Assembly (NCBI GenBank): GCA_965249785.1 | Contig: CBDFMU010000007.1 | Coordinates: 1-64,000, forward strand | Origin: M3007 sp965249785 | GTDB lineage: Bacteria > Bacteroidota > Bacteroidia > Chitinophagales > Saprospiraceae | Length of the DNA stretch: 64,000 nucleotides | Direction of reading: 5' to 3' | Shown here: piece after piece, positions 17,859-25,947 of the stretch | Position numbering within the stretch: position 1 is the stretch's first letter | Layout of the letters: each line of letters starts with the position of its first letter | The notes under the pieces: generated by a model | The model's input: the letters and a program-made list of their open reading frames with translations, nothing else | What the model was told of the DNA's origin: nothing | Databases searched by the model: none | Program-made: the position numbers and the translations under genes

Positions 17859-18477
17859 TTAATGCCGCACTACCAGCACCCTTTCTGCGGAACCACAACG
17901 TACCACATAAACACCCGACGGCCAATCTGCTATTGATAGCGTTAGTTCATCTTGATAAGTCTGGGTCATCATCCGCTGACCAAGCGCATTGAATACTTCT
18001 ACTGGCCGATTAGAATAAACAGGCAATACAACCTGTACGCTCAGGTTGGCAGGATTCGGTACGATATTCATCGTTTCTGCCAGAGCGTTTTCTTCTACTG
18101 TACCTGAAGACCCTTCATTATTGGTACCAAAAGTAGGGGCTTGAATCACAAAAGGCCCCCGTGCCGTTCGGTACATGCGCATAACCCTGATCGGCTGGTT
18201 GCGCCTCAAAAACAACTTTGTCTTCTAGTTGAAGATCAGCACTGAGCAACGCCAGCGATTCGCCATTAGCAGAAAGTTTGAAATTGGTATGCAATGACCC
18301 CTGCGAACTGTCTTCATCGGCCCACAAAATAAGGTAACTATTTGGTGCGATAATAGTGCCTGCCGGGAACGCCCCGCCCGGTTTCGGCTTCCCAATAGAC
18401 ATAATAGTCCATTTTTCCTTTAAAAACATAACTATCATCGTCGGTAAAAGCAATTGGACAGAGCCAGACATTCTCAC
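17859..18477 (-). pseudogene. Truncated, frameshifted lamin-tail/T9SS surface protein
   Basis: Two overlapping minus-strand frames join to one protein. The first (18118-18477) carries a lamin-tail domain: FPAGTIIAPNSYLILWADED, 'FKLSANGESLALLSADL' and 'GYAHVPNGTG'. The second (17859-18215) continues it with 'GPFVIQAPTFGTNNEGSSG' and a T9SS sorting end ('MNIVPNPANLSVQVVL', 'WPSGVYVVRCG'). The frames meet at a run of five C at 18156-18160; four C would restore one frame. The 5' part is missing because the frame abuts the stop codon of mprF. I therefore call it a pseudogene, probably from a CotH- or nuclease-type surface protein. A sequencing error could explain the frameshift but not the missing 5' end. 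Confidence 0.75.
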
Positions 18478-21047
18478 ACCTGCACCACTCGCCCCAAAGC
18501 CGACGGCAAATTCACCAAATCCAGTTGGCTATCATAAGCGACATACTTGGTTTCCCAGACCGGATCAAACTTTTCCTTAAAAAAACGCAGCGACTTGTAA
18601 TTGGCAAAACGCGGCACCCGTTCGTAGGCCAGTTTAAGCAGATTTTCGGATAAAGTAGTCGGATGTTCCAGACCTGACATCGGTACCAAACCCAGATTGC
18701 AGGAAGTAAATCCCTTGGTTTTTAAGTACAAAAACATGTGGGTAAACAGGAAATCCATCGTGCCCGGTGGTGCGTCTTCGGTGCGGCGCATCAGGTCGAA
18801 ATTGGCTTCTTCGGGCGAGGCACCAGGAATTAAATTGATGAAAGCCAGCACTTTACCTTCCACATTTTCCAGCGTCAATATCGTCTGGATTTTCAATTCG
18901 GCTTCATTAAAGATGCCCTGTGCAAACGACAATTCCGAGCGATGCAACATCCGCAGCCATTCATCACTCACCGCCCGCAATTGTTGCAGCAAGCGACCGT
19001 CGGGCGTTTCGTTTACTGCAAAGCGGTAGCCCTCGCGCTCCATTTTGTTGAGTGCATTGCGCATGGATTTTCGCTCTTTGCCTTCCAGCGTGAAATTCAC
19101 CAAATTCACGACCGCTTCCTGTCCCAGCGGCAACAGCGATTTTCCCATCGAGCGATACAAAGAAGCCGATGCCTCCGGGACGCGATAATACATACTCCGA
19201 AAGCCATTGCGGCGACAAAAACGGTCAAATTCCGTCACGCTGTCGCGGATAGTTGCTTCGTCGGGGGCCACCGGATTTTCCAAAGCCAAAGCGTAACGCG
19301 CCGTGTTTTTGTAGGCAATAAAGGAATTTCCGTTTTGCGGAAAAAAGAAGCGTTTGTCGCCGTAGGTTTTGAAATAATCCAGGGAGGAATGTCCATATTG
19401 TTTGACCAATTCCACGGCTTTTTCCCGCGCCAAATCTTCGTTTTCAAAACGCGGCAAAAACGGCCGGAACACCATGTAAGCCAGAAATAACAGGGTCAAT
19501 CCACCCAACAGGTGCATCGTACCAAGAAACTCTTTGCCAAACATTGTCAACGGATGCAAATTGGGCAAATCAACTAATAGAAATGTTTGCAACGCATAAC
19601 TCGCCGACTGCTGCCAACTGAAATCCGCGCCAAAATGTGAGTGATCGAGCATATAAAAACCAACCGAGCCCAGCACCAAAGTCGTCGCCACTACGACTAA
19701 AGCGGGCAACCAATCTCGCCGCGCCAACCGATCGGTGCGCACATTGTATTGACCCTGCTGATAAATCAATGCACCGAGCGTTAGCAGTGCCAGCGTCGCT
19801 TCTTCATAATCAAAACCTTTGGTCAGGTGGCTCACCAACGACACCGCGCTCAATCCCAACGCCAGCCACCACGCACTGCGCAGGCCGCGCAACAAGAAGA
19901 ATGCCGTGCCGAGTAGCACAAAACCCACCGCCACCGTGAGCGCAGCAGACGCATGGACGGCCGCCAATGGCAGATAATTCTTTAAGGCTCTGGTCCGATC
20001 TGGCAGCGAAGGCGTCAGGCCAGACAAGATATTGACTACGCCGAGTGTAAACAAAAACACGGAGGGAGCCAGCCGTACCACTAAATTGCCGGGACGAAAT
20101 AAAAACACTGGCACCGCCACCAACAACACTAACCAGAATTCAAAGAAACGGAACAGCAAGGCAGTCGAGACAGCCTCGATCGGTGCAAGACCAAAACGGG
20201 TCAGTACAAAAGCCAACAAGGCTTCCACCGCTCCCACGCCCCGCAGAAAAGGGGAAGTCATCAGCACTACCAATACCGCCATATAACCCGCAAAAGCCAT
20301 CGGCAAAGTAGCTTCCGCGCCGAGCGTACGGGCCGCCACAAAGACGTGCAACACGCCGACCGCCTCCACAACGCAAGAAATTAGAACTGCATTTAGAAAA
20401 TAACGGCCCGCAAATCTTGACCAGTCCAGTTCATCCAGGCGCGCCGTAAAGGCAGGCATATATTTTTGTGACCAACGATAGACCAGGCCCCGGCGGATAA
20501 AATTGAACAAGGCCCAGGATAGCCAAACCAACAGTACACTCACCGCTACAAAGGCAATAATGGCATCGCCAGGCAGAATATGCTGCGTCAGCAGCCAGCC
20601 CAAGGCCGGAACGGTCACTACAATCATCGAAAGCAGTGCCGCTACCGAGAAAATACCGGAAGCACTCAATACATCGCGGGCCTGCACTTTTTCCGAACGG
20701 GCCACTTCCCCGCTGAAAAATGCCTGACTGGACAAAAAACCGGCAGGCAAAAATACACTGATCAGGTTTCGTTTCAGGTAAAGCCGCGTCATGGCGTGGA
20801 TACTGACGTGCAGGCCCAGCGCCTTGAAACTCTGGCGATACATCTCACTATGCAACCAAATATAGGCCATCGAAAGACCAATACCGAAATACAGCCAGCG
20901 GCGATCAGCCTGACCAATCATGGTACGCACTTCGGCCAATTGTACGCCTTCATTCAGGAGAAAATGCAAGCCCAGCCCAAGCATCCCTACGGCGAGGATA
21001 GCCGAGAGTGCGGTTTTGAAAAAATTGGAGGGCAGCGAAAATTTCAT
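18474..21047 (-). CDS. mprF: MprF-type lysyl-phosphatidylglycerol synthase/flippase
   Basis: The ATG 21047 (MKFSLPSNFFKTALS) gives 857 residues. The N-terminal ~560 residues are a polytopic membrane region with more than ten hydrophobic segments (e.g. 'VFLPAGFLSSQAFFSGEVAR', 'FAGYMAVLVVLMTSPFLRG'), matching the flippase part of MprF. The C-terminal ~290 residues are the cytoplasmic synthase domain (DUF2156): 'HSSLDYFKTYGDKRFFFPQN', 'RKSMRNALNKMEREGYRF', 'FDLMRRTEDAPPGTMDFLF', 'GFTSCNLGLVPMSGLE'. Known enzymes move an amino acid from aminoacyl-tRNA to phosphatidylglycerol and flip the product, which lowers surface negative charge. The amino acid cannot be read. An AcvB-like protein, whose relatives hydrolyse lysyl-PG, is encoded at 28133. 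Confidence 0.85.
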   Translation of the reverse strand: MKFSLPSNFFKTALSAILAVGMLGLGLHFLLNEGVQLAEVRTMIGQADRRWLYFGIGLSMAYIWLHSEMYRQSFKALGLHVSIHAMTRLYLKRNLISVFLPAGFLSSQAFFSGEVARSEKVQARDVLSASGIFSVAALLSMIVVTVPALGWLLTQHILPGDAIIAFVAVSVLLVWLSWALFNFIRRGLVYRWSQKYMPAFTARLDELDWSRFAGRYFLNAVLISCVVEAVGVLHVFVAARTLGAEATLPMAFAGYMAVLVVLMTSPFLRGVGAVEALLAFVLTRFGLAPIEAVSTALLFRFFEFWLVLLVAVPVFLFRPGNLVVRLAPSVFLFTLGVVNILSGLTPSLPDRTRALKNYLPLAAVHASAALTVAVGFVLLGTAFFLLRGLRSAWWLALGLSAVSLVSHLTKGFDYEEATLALLTLGALIYQQGQYNVRTDRLARRDWLPALVVVATTLVLGSVGFYMLDHSHFGADFSWQQSASYALQTFLLVDLPNLHPLTMFGKEFLGTMHLLGGLTLLFLAYMVFRPFLPRFENEDLAREKAVELVKQYGHSSLDYFKTYGDKRFFFPQNGNSFIAYKNTARYALALENPVAPDEATIRDSVTEFDRFCRRNGFRSMYYRVPEASASLYRSMGKSLLPLGQEAVVNLVNFTLEGKERKSMRNALNKMEREGYRFAVNETPDGRLLQQLRAVSDEWLRMLHRSELSFAQGIFNEAELKIQTILTLENVEGKVLAFINLIPGASPEEANFDLMRRTEDAPPGTMDFLFTHMFLYLKTKGFTSCNLGLVPMSGLEHPTTLSENLLKLAYERVPRFANYKSLRFFKEKFDPVWETKYVAYDSQLDLVNLPSALGRVVQV

Positions 21048-21155
21048 GGTACTGATCGTTTGCATACTTCAAAGATCAGGGCTGGCCATGCGCCAACGGG
21101 CGTAGTTTCGGTAGGAGGGGAAAAAGTATCGGTGAAAGTGTTAAGAATATGCAAA

Positions 21156-22934
21156 TCAACTACCAAACTCCTGACGAACCATCTGCTTGGCCATTTCTAC
21201 GGCTCCGGTAATGGTTTGTAACTCTTTAAAAAGTAAGGGTAAATCCTTCGCCTGTCCACAATCCTGCTCAAAAGCGGCCAACTGCTGCCCGATGTTTTGA
21301 GCAAATCCCATGTAGCCAACCGTACTTTTCATATTGTGTGCGGCCCTGACCGCTGCGCTCAAATCACTGACCGAAAGGGCAGCGGCAATAGCATCCAGAT
21401 CCTTGGGAGCCTGAGTTAGGAATATCTGAGCCAGTTCGCGCTGGTAATCCACGTTGCCCAGCGTGGTTTCCTGCAAATAAGCGCGATCCAGTTTTATGTC
21501 GGCAGTATCGGCGGTTTTTCCGGCAAAACGGGCAATGACCTGGCGCAATTCCTGCTCGCGAATCGGCTTGGGCAGGTAATCATTCATGCCAAGGCGCAGA
21601 CATTTTTCCCGTTCTCCCACGAGTGCGTGGGCAGTCATGGCTACGATGGGAATATCAAGGCGCAGCACGCGACGAATATATTGTGTAGCCTCATAACCGT
21701 CCATTTCGGGCATTTGGATGTCCATCAGTACGAGGTCGAAAGCCGTTGGGTCTTTGGCTAATCGGTCCACTGCTTCGCGGCCATTTTGCACCATCGTATA
21801 TTGAAATTTCCATTCTTCAAATAGTAATTCCACTACGCGGCGATTCATCGGATTGTCCTCTGCGACCAGCAGTTGTACGTTAGGAATAATCGGCACGATT
21901 GCTTCCGGTTGGCTATCTCGCACCTTCGGCAAAGCAGCGTGGGCATTATAGCGATCAAAAGGCAGCACCACCGTAAACACACTCCCTTTTCCCATTTCGC
22001 TTTGTAAGGAAACACTGCCCTGCATAGCCTGCACGAGTTGTTTCACAATAGATAATCCTAAGCCCGTGCCACCGTAAAGACGCGTGGTTTGTTCATCGGA
22101 TTGCGTAAATCTTTCAAAGACGCGTTCCAGTTGCCCCGCCGGAATACCAATACCCGAATCGCGCACTTCAATGCGGATGGTGATGCGCTCTTTTGGCTCG
22201 GCTTCGATAGGTACGACGCTGACTACCACTCCGCCGCGCTCGGTAAATTTGAGTGCATTACCGATGAGATTAACCAAAATCTGCGTAAATCGGGTGGGGT
22301 CGCCCACTACTTGTTCGGGCAAGGAAGGAGCTAAATGGACATTGAGCGACAGGTTCTTTTCGCGCGCTTTTTCGGTAAACATCTGCTGTACCGAATGAAA
22401 GAGACCGTTCGGATCAAAGGGTACTTTTTCCAGAACCAGCATCCCGGCTTCAATTTTTGAAAAATCCAGGATGTCGTTGACGATCGTAAGCAGGGTTTCG
22501 CTGGCTACCTGAATATTAGCTGCTAATTCGTGTTCACGTTCGCGCAAGTTGCCACGCACCAAAAGACTGCCAAAGCCAATGATGGCATTTAGCGGTGTGC
22601 GGATTTCGTGGCTCATGTTAGCCATAAATTGTTTGCGCAGCCGCTCCGCTTCCTTAGTAGCATAATGTTCTGCTTCGCGCGCATCAAATACCTGGGAACG
22701 CTGGTCGAAGATGCGCGTATTGATGCGATACAGTCGCTGGCACACGAAAGTCCAGATCAGCAGGAAAAAAAGCGTGACTATGCCTCGCTCCAGTTGCGTA
22801 TCGTGGACAAGGTTGTCATTTTCCAGTTCGGTGATCACGAAAAAGGCCGCGACCGCCAATACCATAAAAAACAAGTAAATGCCAAGAATAAATCCGCTGG
22901 CCAGGCGGCGCAGCTGAGCGCGATTTTCTTCCAT
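21156..22934 (-). CDS. Hybrid sensor histidine kinase with receiver and HPt domains
   Basis: The ATG 22934 is preferred over a TTG two codons earlier. The 592 residues hold two membrane segments (about 15-37 and 50-68) with only a short loop between them, a coiled coil, then HisKA ('MANMSHEIRTPLNAIIGF', phospho-His near residue 109) and HATPase_c ('NLIGNALKFTERGGVVV', 'VRDSGIGIPAGQLERVFERF', 'GGTGLGLSIVKQLV'). A receiver domain follows ('LLVAEDNPMNRRVVELLF', 'LVLMDIQMPEMDGYEA', 'MNDYLPKPI') and then an HPt domain ('AVRAAHNMKSTVGYMGFA'). It is thus a full internal phosphorelay, but no dedicated output protein is adjacent. The sensing region is minimal, so the signal may be membrane-linked. It lies just upstream of mprF (108-bp gap, same strand) and might share its transcript. 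Confidence 0.9.
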   Translation of the reverse strand: MEENRAQLRRLASGFILGIYLFFMVLAVAAFFVITELENDNLVHDTQLERGIVTLFFLLIWTFVCQRLYRINTRIFDQRSQVFDAREAEHYATKEAERLRKQFMANMSHEIRTPLNAIIGFGSLLVRGNLREREHELAANIQVASETLLTIVNDILDFSKIEAGMLVLEKVPFDPNGLFHSVQQMFTEKAREKNLSLNVHLAPSLPEQVVGDPTRFTQILVNLIGNALKFTERGGVVVSVVPIEAEPKERITIRIEVRDSGIGIPAGQLERVFERFTQSDEQTTRLYGGTGLGLSIVKQLVQAMQGSVSLQSEMGKGSVFTVVLPFDRYNAHAALPKVRDSQPEAIVPIIPNVQLLVAEDNPMNRRVVELLFEEWKFQYTMVQNGREAVDRLAKDPTAFDLVLMDIQMPEMDGYEATQYIRRVLRLDIPIVAMTAHALVGEREKCLRLGMNDYLPKPIREQELRQVIARFAGKTADTADIKLDRAYLQETTLGNVDYQRELAQIFLTQAPKDLDAIAAALSVSDLSAAVRAAHNMKSTVGYMGFAQNIGQQLAAFEQDCGQAKDLPLLFKELQTITGAVEMAKQMVRQEFGS

Positions 22935-22988
22935 TTTCAAATCGTCAGGCTTGGATTGAACGGCGTCAAAGATAGAGGTTTGATAATG

Positions 22989-23022
22989 AAAAAACCGGAC
23001 GCATCTTTCGCTACGCCCGGCT
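22989..23022 (-). terminator. Intrinsic terminator of the Thr-rich secreted gene
   Basis: On the minus strand GCCGGGCGTAGC-GAAA-GATGCGTCCGGT is followed by TTTTTT. It is homologous to the terminator at 24187 after the paralogous gene, so the terminator was duplicated with it. Confidence 0.75.
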
Positions 23023-23047
23023 CTGTGGGAAAAAACGACTTAGGTGT

Positions 23048-24064
23048 TTATTGTTTTTCGGGCTTGACGTATTCTTTATTACCGTTGGCGTTGATATAGT
23101 ACTCGCCATCGCGTGGACCACGGTAGAGGGTGCGGCCCTGGGCATCTTTACCAATTACTGCGTCTTTACCCGCCGTGGCGTGGGCCACATTGGGAGAGGC
23201 TTGTTTGGCGGGGGTGGTAGTAGTAGGTGTAGTTACGGTAGAAGTCGGGCTGCTTTTTGCTTTGTCTGCGGTTTTTGTGGGGGTTACAGCGGTTGAAGTA
23301 GGCATCGTAGCAGACGACTTAGTGGTGGTTGTGCCAGTCGTAGCCGGAGACATCGTAGTGGTAGTCGGGCTGCTTTTTGCTTTGTCAGCAGTTTTCGTGG
23401 TTGTGATATTAGTCGGCGCAGGTGTTGTGGTCGACGACTTAGTGCTAGTTATGCCAGTCGTAGTTGGGGACATCGTGGTAGTACTGGTCGCACTACTTTT
23501 CGCTTTGTCCGCGGTTTTGGTGGGTGCTACAGTGGTCGGTGTAGATGTCGTGGTGGACGACTTGGTAGTTGTGCCAGTCGTGGTTGGGGACATCGTGGTA
23601 GTGGTCGGACTGCTTTTTGCTTTGTCGGCAGTTTTCGGTGTTACAGCGGTCGGTGTCGTAGTGGAAGACTTGGCGGTAGTGCCAGTCGTGGTCGGAGACA
23701 TCATGATAGAGGGTGCAGCAGTGGTAGTAGCAGGCTGCTCCTTTTTTGTCTTGTGCGAGCTGCCTGGGAGCGTTGCATCCGTTGCAGTTTGTGTGGAGGC
23801 ACTTTCGGCATCACTTTTTGCTTTGTGCGAGCGTTTCTTTTTCGGCTTTGGACTAGTTGCAGTAGTTGGGTCGGTGGGTTGGGTAGCAGCTACTTTTGCC
23901 GTTCCAGTGGTGGAAGCGGAGTTAGTAGCGGTAGATTTGGTGGCCTTCGCCGTTTGTGGCTTGGTGGTACCGGGTGCTGAGCTAGTGGATGTTTGAGCAG
24001 TCGCTAATTGAGCGATGGCAAAAAATGCCACCAGGCTAAGCGGGAGAACTTTCAAAAATTTCAT
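23048..24064 (-). CDS. Thr/Ala-rich repetitive secreted protein with GPRxGEYYIN tail
   Basis: The ATG 24064 opens a signal peptide (MKFLKVLPLSLVAFFAI...ATAQT) almost identical to that of the paralogue at 24261. The 338 residues are low-complexity. A Lys-rich stretch (PKPKKKRSHKAKSD) is followed by four degenerate ~38-residue repeats around 'TADKAKSSPTTTTMSPTT'. The C-terminus is ordered: GKDAQGRTLYRGPRDGEYYI then NANGNKEYV, which resembles the PBCV-specific basic adaptor motif. The product is probably a cationic, possibly glycosylated exported protein. A tRNA-like sequence ends only 28 nt before the start codon. The Val-rich plus-strand frame opposite it is an artefact of the repeats. Confidence 0.7.
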   Translation of the reverse strand: MKFLKVLPLSLVAFFAIAQLATAQTSTSSAPGTTKPQTAKATKSTATNSASTTGTAKVAATQPTDPTTATSPKPKKKRSHKAKSDAESASTQTATDATLPGSSHKTKKEQPATTTAAPSIMMSPTTTGTTAKSSTTTPTAVTPKTADKAKSSPTTTTMSPTTTGTTTKSSTTTSTPTTVAPTKTADKAKSSATSTTTMSPTTTGITSTKSSTTTPAPTNITTTKTADKAKSSPTTTTMSPATTGTTTTKSSATMPTSTAVTPTKTADKAKSSPTSTVTTPTTTTPAKQASPNVAHATAGKDAVIGKDAQGRTLYRGPRDGEYYINANGNKEYVKPEKQ

Positions 24065-24092
24065 TGTTCCAAAAAAGTTTAGTGAAAAATGG

Positions 24093-24162
24093 TGACTGTA
24101 GGAGGAATCGAACACTCGGCAGCCTTGATAAAAAGCCGACTCTGCCATGCAGGTATACAGTC
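24093..24162 (-). tRNA. Degenerate tRNA-like sequence (copy A)
   Basis: Read on the minus strand, the 7-bp acceptor stem GACTGTA/TACAGTC is perfect, with discriminator A. The T-loop TTCGATT is intact and identical to copy B. The D-arm is partly kept (GGCAGAG) but the anticodon arm is decayed and 3 nt shorter. The T-stem pairs poorly. Compared with copy B (24670), one acceptor pair has changed from C-G to T-A on both sides. It is probably a tRNA pseudogene duplicated with the adjacent coding sequence. Confidence 0.45.
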
Positions 24163-24186
24163 GAAATTAGAAGCGTCCTGATATTA

Positions 24187-24220
24187 AAAAGCCGGGCGCA
24201 CCTTTCGGCACGCCTGGCGC
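24187..24220 (-). terminator. Intrinsic terminator of the small secreted gene
   Basis: On the minus strand GCCAGGCGTGCC-GAAA-GGTGCGCCCGGC is followed by TTTTT. The stem is nearly perfect with a GNRA-type tetraloop. It follows the gene at 24261 and is the twin of the terminator at 22989. Confidence 0.8.
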
Positions 24221-24260
24221 TATGAAAACAACTTCCTTGTGTGTTTATTCGTCTCGCACT

Positions 24261-24641
24261 TTAGTTTTTGCTGGCAGGCATTGGTTGTGCCTTTTTAGCA
24301 GGCATCGTTTTTGTGCCCGTTGCTGGTTGTGCGGTAGCCGTGGTAGCTTTGTGCTTGCGGTGGTGATGTTTCTTCGTTTTTGCAGTGCCAGATTTAGCGG
24401 CAGTGGTGGTTGCTGGTTTCGCAGCAGGCTTAGCGGCTGGCGAAGTCATTACCTTGGCTGTTCCAGTAGTTGGAGCAGGCTTGGTTTGCATAGCAGTATT
24501 CGGGCTGGTAGCAGGTTTGGTAACTTTAGTCGTAGTGGGCTTGGCGGTGATAGGTGCTGGGGTAGAGGTTTGAGCGGTCGCTACTTGTGCAATGGCGAAA
24601 AATGCCACGAGGCTAAGCGAAAGAACTTTCAAAAATTTCAT
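24261..24641 (-). CDS. Small basic secreted protein, paralogue of the Thr-rich protein
   Basis: From the ATG 24641 the protein has 126 residues. The signal peptide (MKFLKVLSLSLVAFFAI...ATAQT) matches the neighbour at 23048 at nearly every position. The mature part is Ala/Thr/Pro/Lys-rich with a His-Lys cluster (KTKKHHHRKHKATT) and lacks both the long repeats and the GPRxGEYYIN tail. It could be a metal-binding or polyanion-binding exported peptide, but that is only suggested by composition. Gene, upstream tRNA-like element and downstream terminator form a unit that is duplicated in tandem. Confidence 0.65.
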   Translation of the reverse strand: MKFLKVLSLSLVAFFAIAQVATAQTSTPAPITAKPTTTKVTKPATSPNTAMQTKPAPTTGTAKVMTSPAAKPAAKPATTTAAKSGTAKTKKHHHRKHKATTATAQPATGTKTMPAKKAQPMPASKN

Positions 24642-24669
24642 TGTTTCAAAATTGTTTAGTGAAAAATCG

Positions 24670-24742
24670 TGACCGTAGGAGGAATCGAACACTCCGCAGC
24701 CCCGGTAAAGAGCCGGGTACTCTGCCACTGAGATATACGGTC
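24670..24742 (-). tRNA. tRNA-like gene (copy B), anticodon CTT (Lys) if functional
   Basis: The minus strand folds as a cloverleaf: acceptor GACCGTA/TACGGTC (7 bp), T8-A9, a D-arm with 3 bp and loop AGTGGCA, a perfect 5-bp anticodon stem CCCGG/CCGGG with loop CTCTTTA (anticodon CTT at 24708-24710), and loop TTCGATT. Two oddities argue for decay or a special role: position 37 is T instead of a purine, and the T-stem needs a bulged T to pair (GGAG-T-G with CCTCC). No CCA is encoded. It ends 28 nt before the start codon of the secreted gene at 24261. Confidence 0.5.
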
Positions 24743-25029
24743 GGGTGGTTATTCGTTGATGGTTGTTAGCGATTAGGTCTGGTTCTTTTAATTATCAAAT
24801 GCTGCCGGTAAGTCAATTGTATTTTGATCGCTCCGTCGTCATTAATGATGTAAAAGTGCGAAGCCGTGCAGCCAGTGAATCCCGGCGTTCGGTGGGCAAA
24901 GGAGAATTGTCGGTGAAAGGAAAGATTGCATCGGTAGACACTTTGCATACAATGTCTCAGGCCGAAATGCTATGTGCTCATACCCGAAATGGACGAAGTG
25001 TAGATGTAGAGCCATTGCAGGCAACTTCT

Positions 25030-25731
25030 CTACAACAGGTTTAACTGCTTGGTCACCGCTGCTTTATATTGCTCACTCATTGGCACCACTTGTTTGCCAA
25101 TCACAATCATTGCGCCTTCCTCCACCCGGTCAATCTTGTCGGTATTTACGATATAAGAGCGATGGGTTCGTACAAAGCGGGGATCGGACAGGTGGCTTTC
25201 GACAGCTTTCAAAGTGGCGTGTACGGTATGTTTTTTGCCGGAAACGGTGACAAACTGGACATAATCCACTAAAGCCTGCACCCAGAGTATTTCGTCGAAG
25301 CGAATTTTGGTTAATGCCCCATCGGTGCGCACGAACAGGTAGTCTTTTTCGGTACTTTTTTCCACGGTATTGAGCCGTCCGTCCCACAGTTCGCGGGCTT
25401 TTTGGACGGCCGCCATGAAGCGTGGCAGGGTGACGGGCTTAACGATATAATCCGCCACATTGAGGTCAAATGCCTCTACTGCATAATCAGTTTTGGAAGT
25501 AATGAGAATGACCAAGGGACGTGTAGGGAGATGTTGTAACAATTCCAGTCCGCTCATTTCGGGCATTTCTACATCCAACAGGAGCAAATCAACTGGTTTT
25601 TTTTGTAAAAAATTGAACGCTTCGAGGGCGGAAGCGCATTCACCAGCCAACGTAAGTCCCTCCATGCCGGAGGTAATTTGCCGTAGCACAGCGCGGGCCA
25701 TCGGGTTGTCGTCGATAATCAGGTAGGTCAT
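25030..25731 (-). CDS. LytTR-family response regulator
   Basis: The 233 residues comprise a receiver domain ('MTYLIIDDNPMARAVL', phospho-Asp in 'DLLLLDVEMPEMSGLELL', switch Thr in 'LVILITSKTDYAVEAF', Lys in 'YIVKPV') and a C-terminal LytTR DNA-binding domain ('DYLFVRTDGALTKIRFDEIL', 'KHTVHATLKAVESHL', 'FVRTHRSYIVN'). LytTR regulators bind direct repeats and usually pair with a 5TM-LYT or 7TM-type kinase of the LytS/YehU group. No such kinase is next to it, so the partner is elsewhere or this regulator is an orphan. The 287 bp between it and the tRNA-like gene at 24670 show no gene. Confidence 0.9.
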   Translation of the reverse strand: MTYLIIDDNPMARAVLRQITSGMEGLTLAGECASALEAFNFLQKKPVDLLLLDVEMPEMSGLELLQHLPTRPLVILITSKTDYAVEAFDLNVADYIVKPVTLPRFMAAVQKARELWDGRLNTVEKSTEKDYLFVRTDGALTKIRFDEILWVQALVDYVQFVTVSGKKHTVHATLKAVESHLSDPRFVRTHRSYIVNTDKIDRVEEGAMIVIGKQVVPMSEQYKAAVTKQLNLL

Positions 25732-25871
25732 AGTGGAGGCGGTTTAGGGAAATTTAGAAAGGTTTAGGGTGTAAAAAAGATTATAGAACGCTTTCAAAAT
25801 AAAGGTTTAATAAGTGGTTTAAGCATTATGTGCAAAGCACAGTTTTATTGGCAAAAGTAGGGGGTATTTTC

Positions 25872-25906
25872 AAAAAAAAAGGCACCACGCAAAACAGCGC
25901 AGTGCC
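25872..25906 (-). terminator. Intrinsic terminator of the Deg protease gene
   Basis: On the minus strand GGCACTGCGC-TGTTTT-GCGTGGTGCC (10 bp including two G-T pairs) is followed by nine T. It lies 42 nt after the protease gene. Confidence 0.85.
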
Positions 25907-25947
25907 TCCGAAACTACTAAAACCTTCATTCATTTAAAGACAATATT

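Noticed and set aside
23130..23996. 288-codon Val-rich plus-strand frame
   Set aside because: It lies exactly opposite the Thr-rich repeat gene. Its Val/Gly composition and repeats are the complement of that gene, and the opposite frame has the signal peptide and terminator.
24065..24148. Coding extension of the Thr-rich protein across the tRNA-like element
   Set aside because: The extension is the translation of the tRNA-like sequence; the signal peptide begins at the ATG 24064. The same holds for 24642-24728 in the paralogue.
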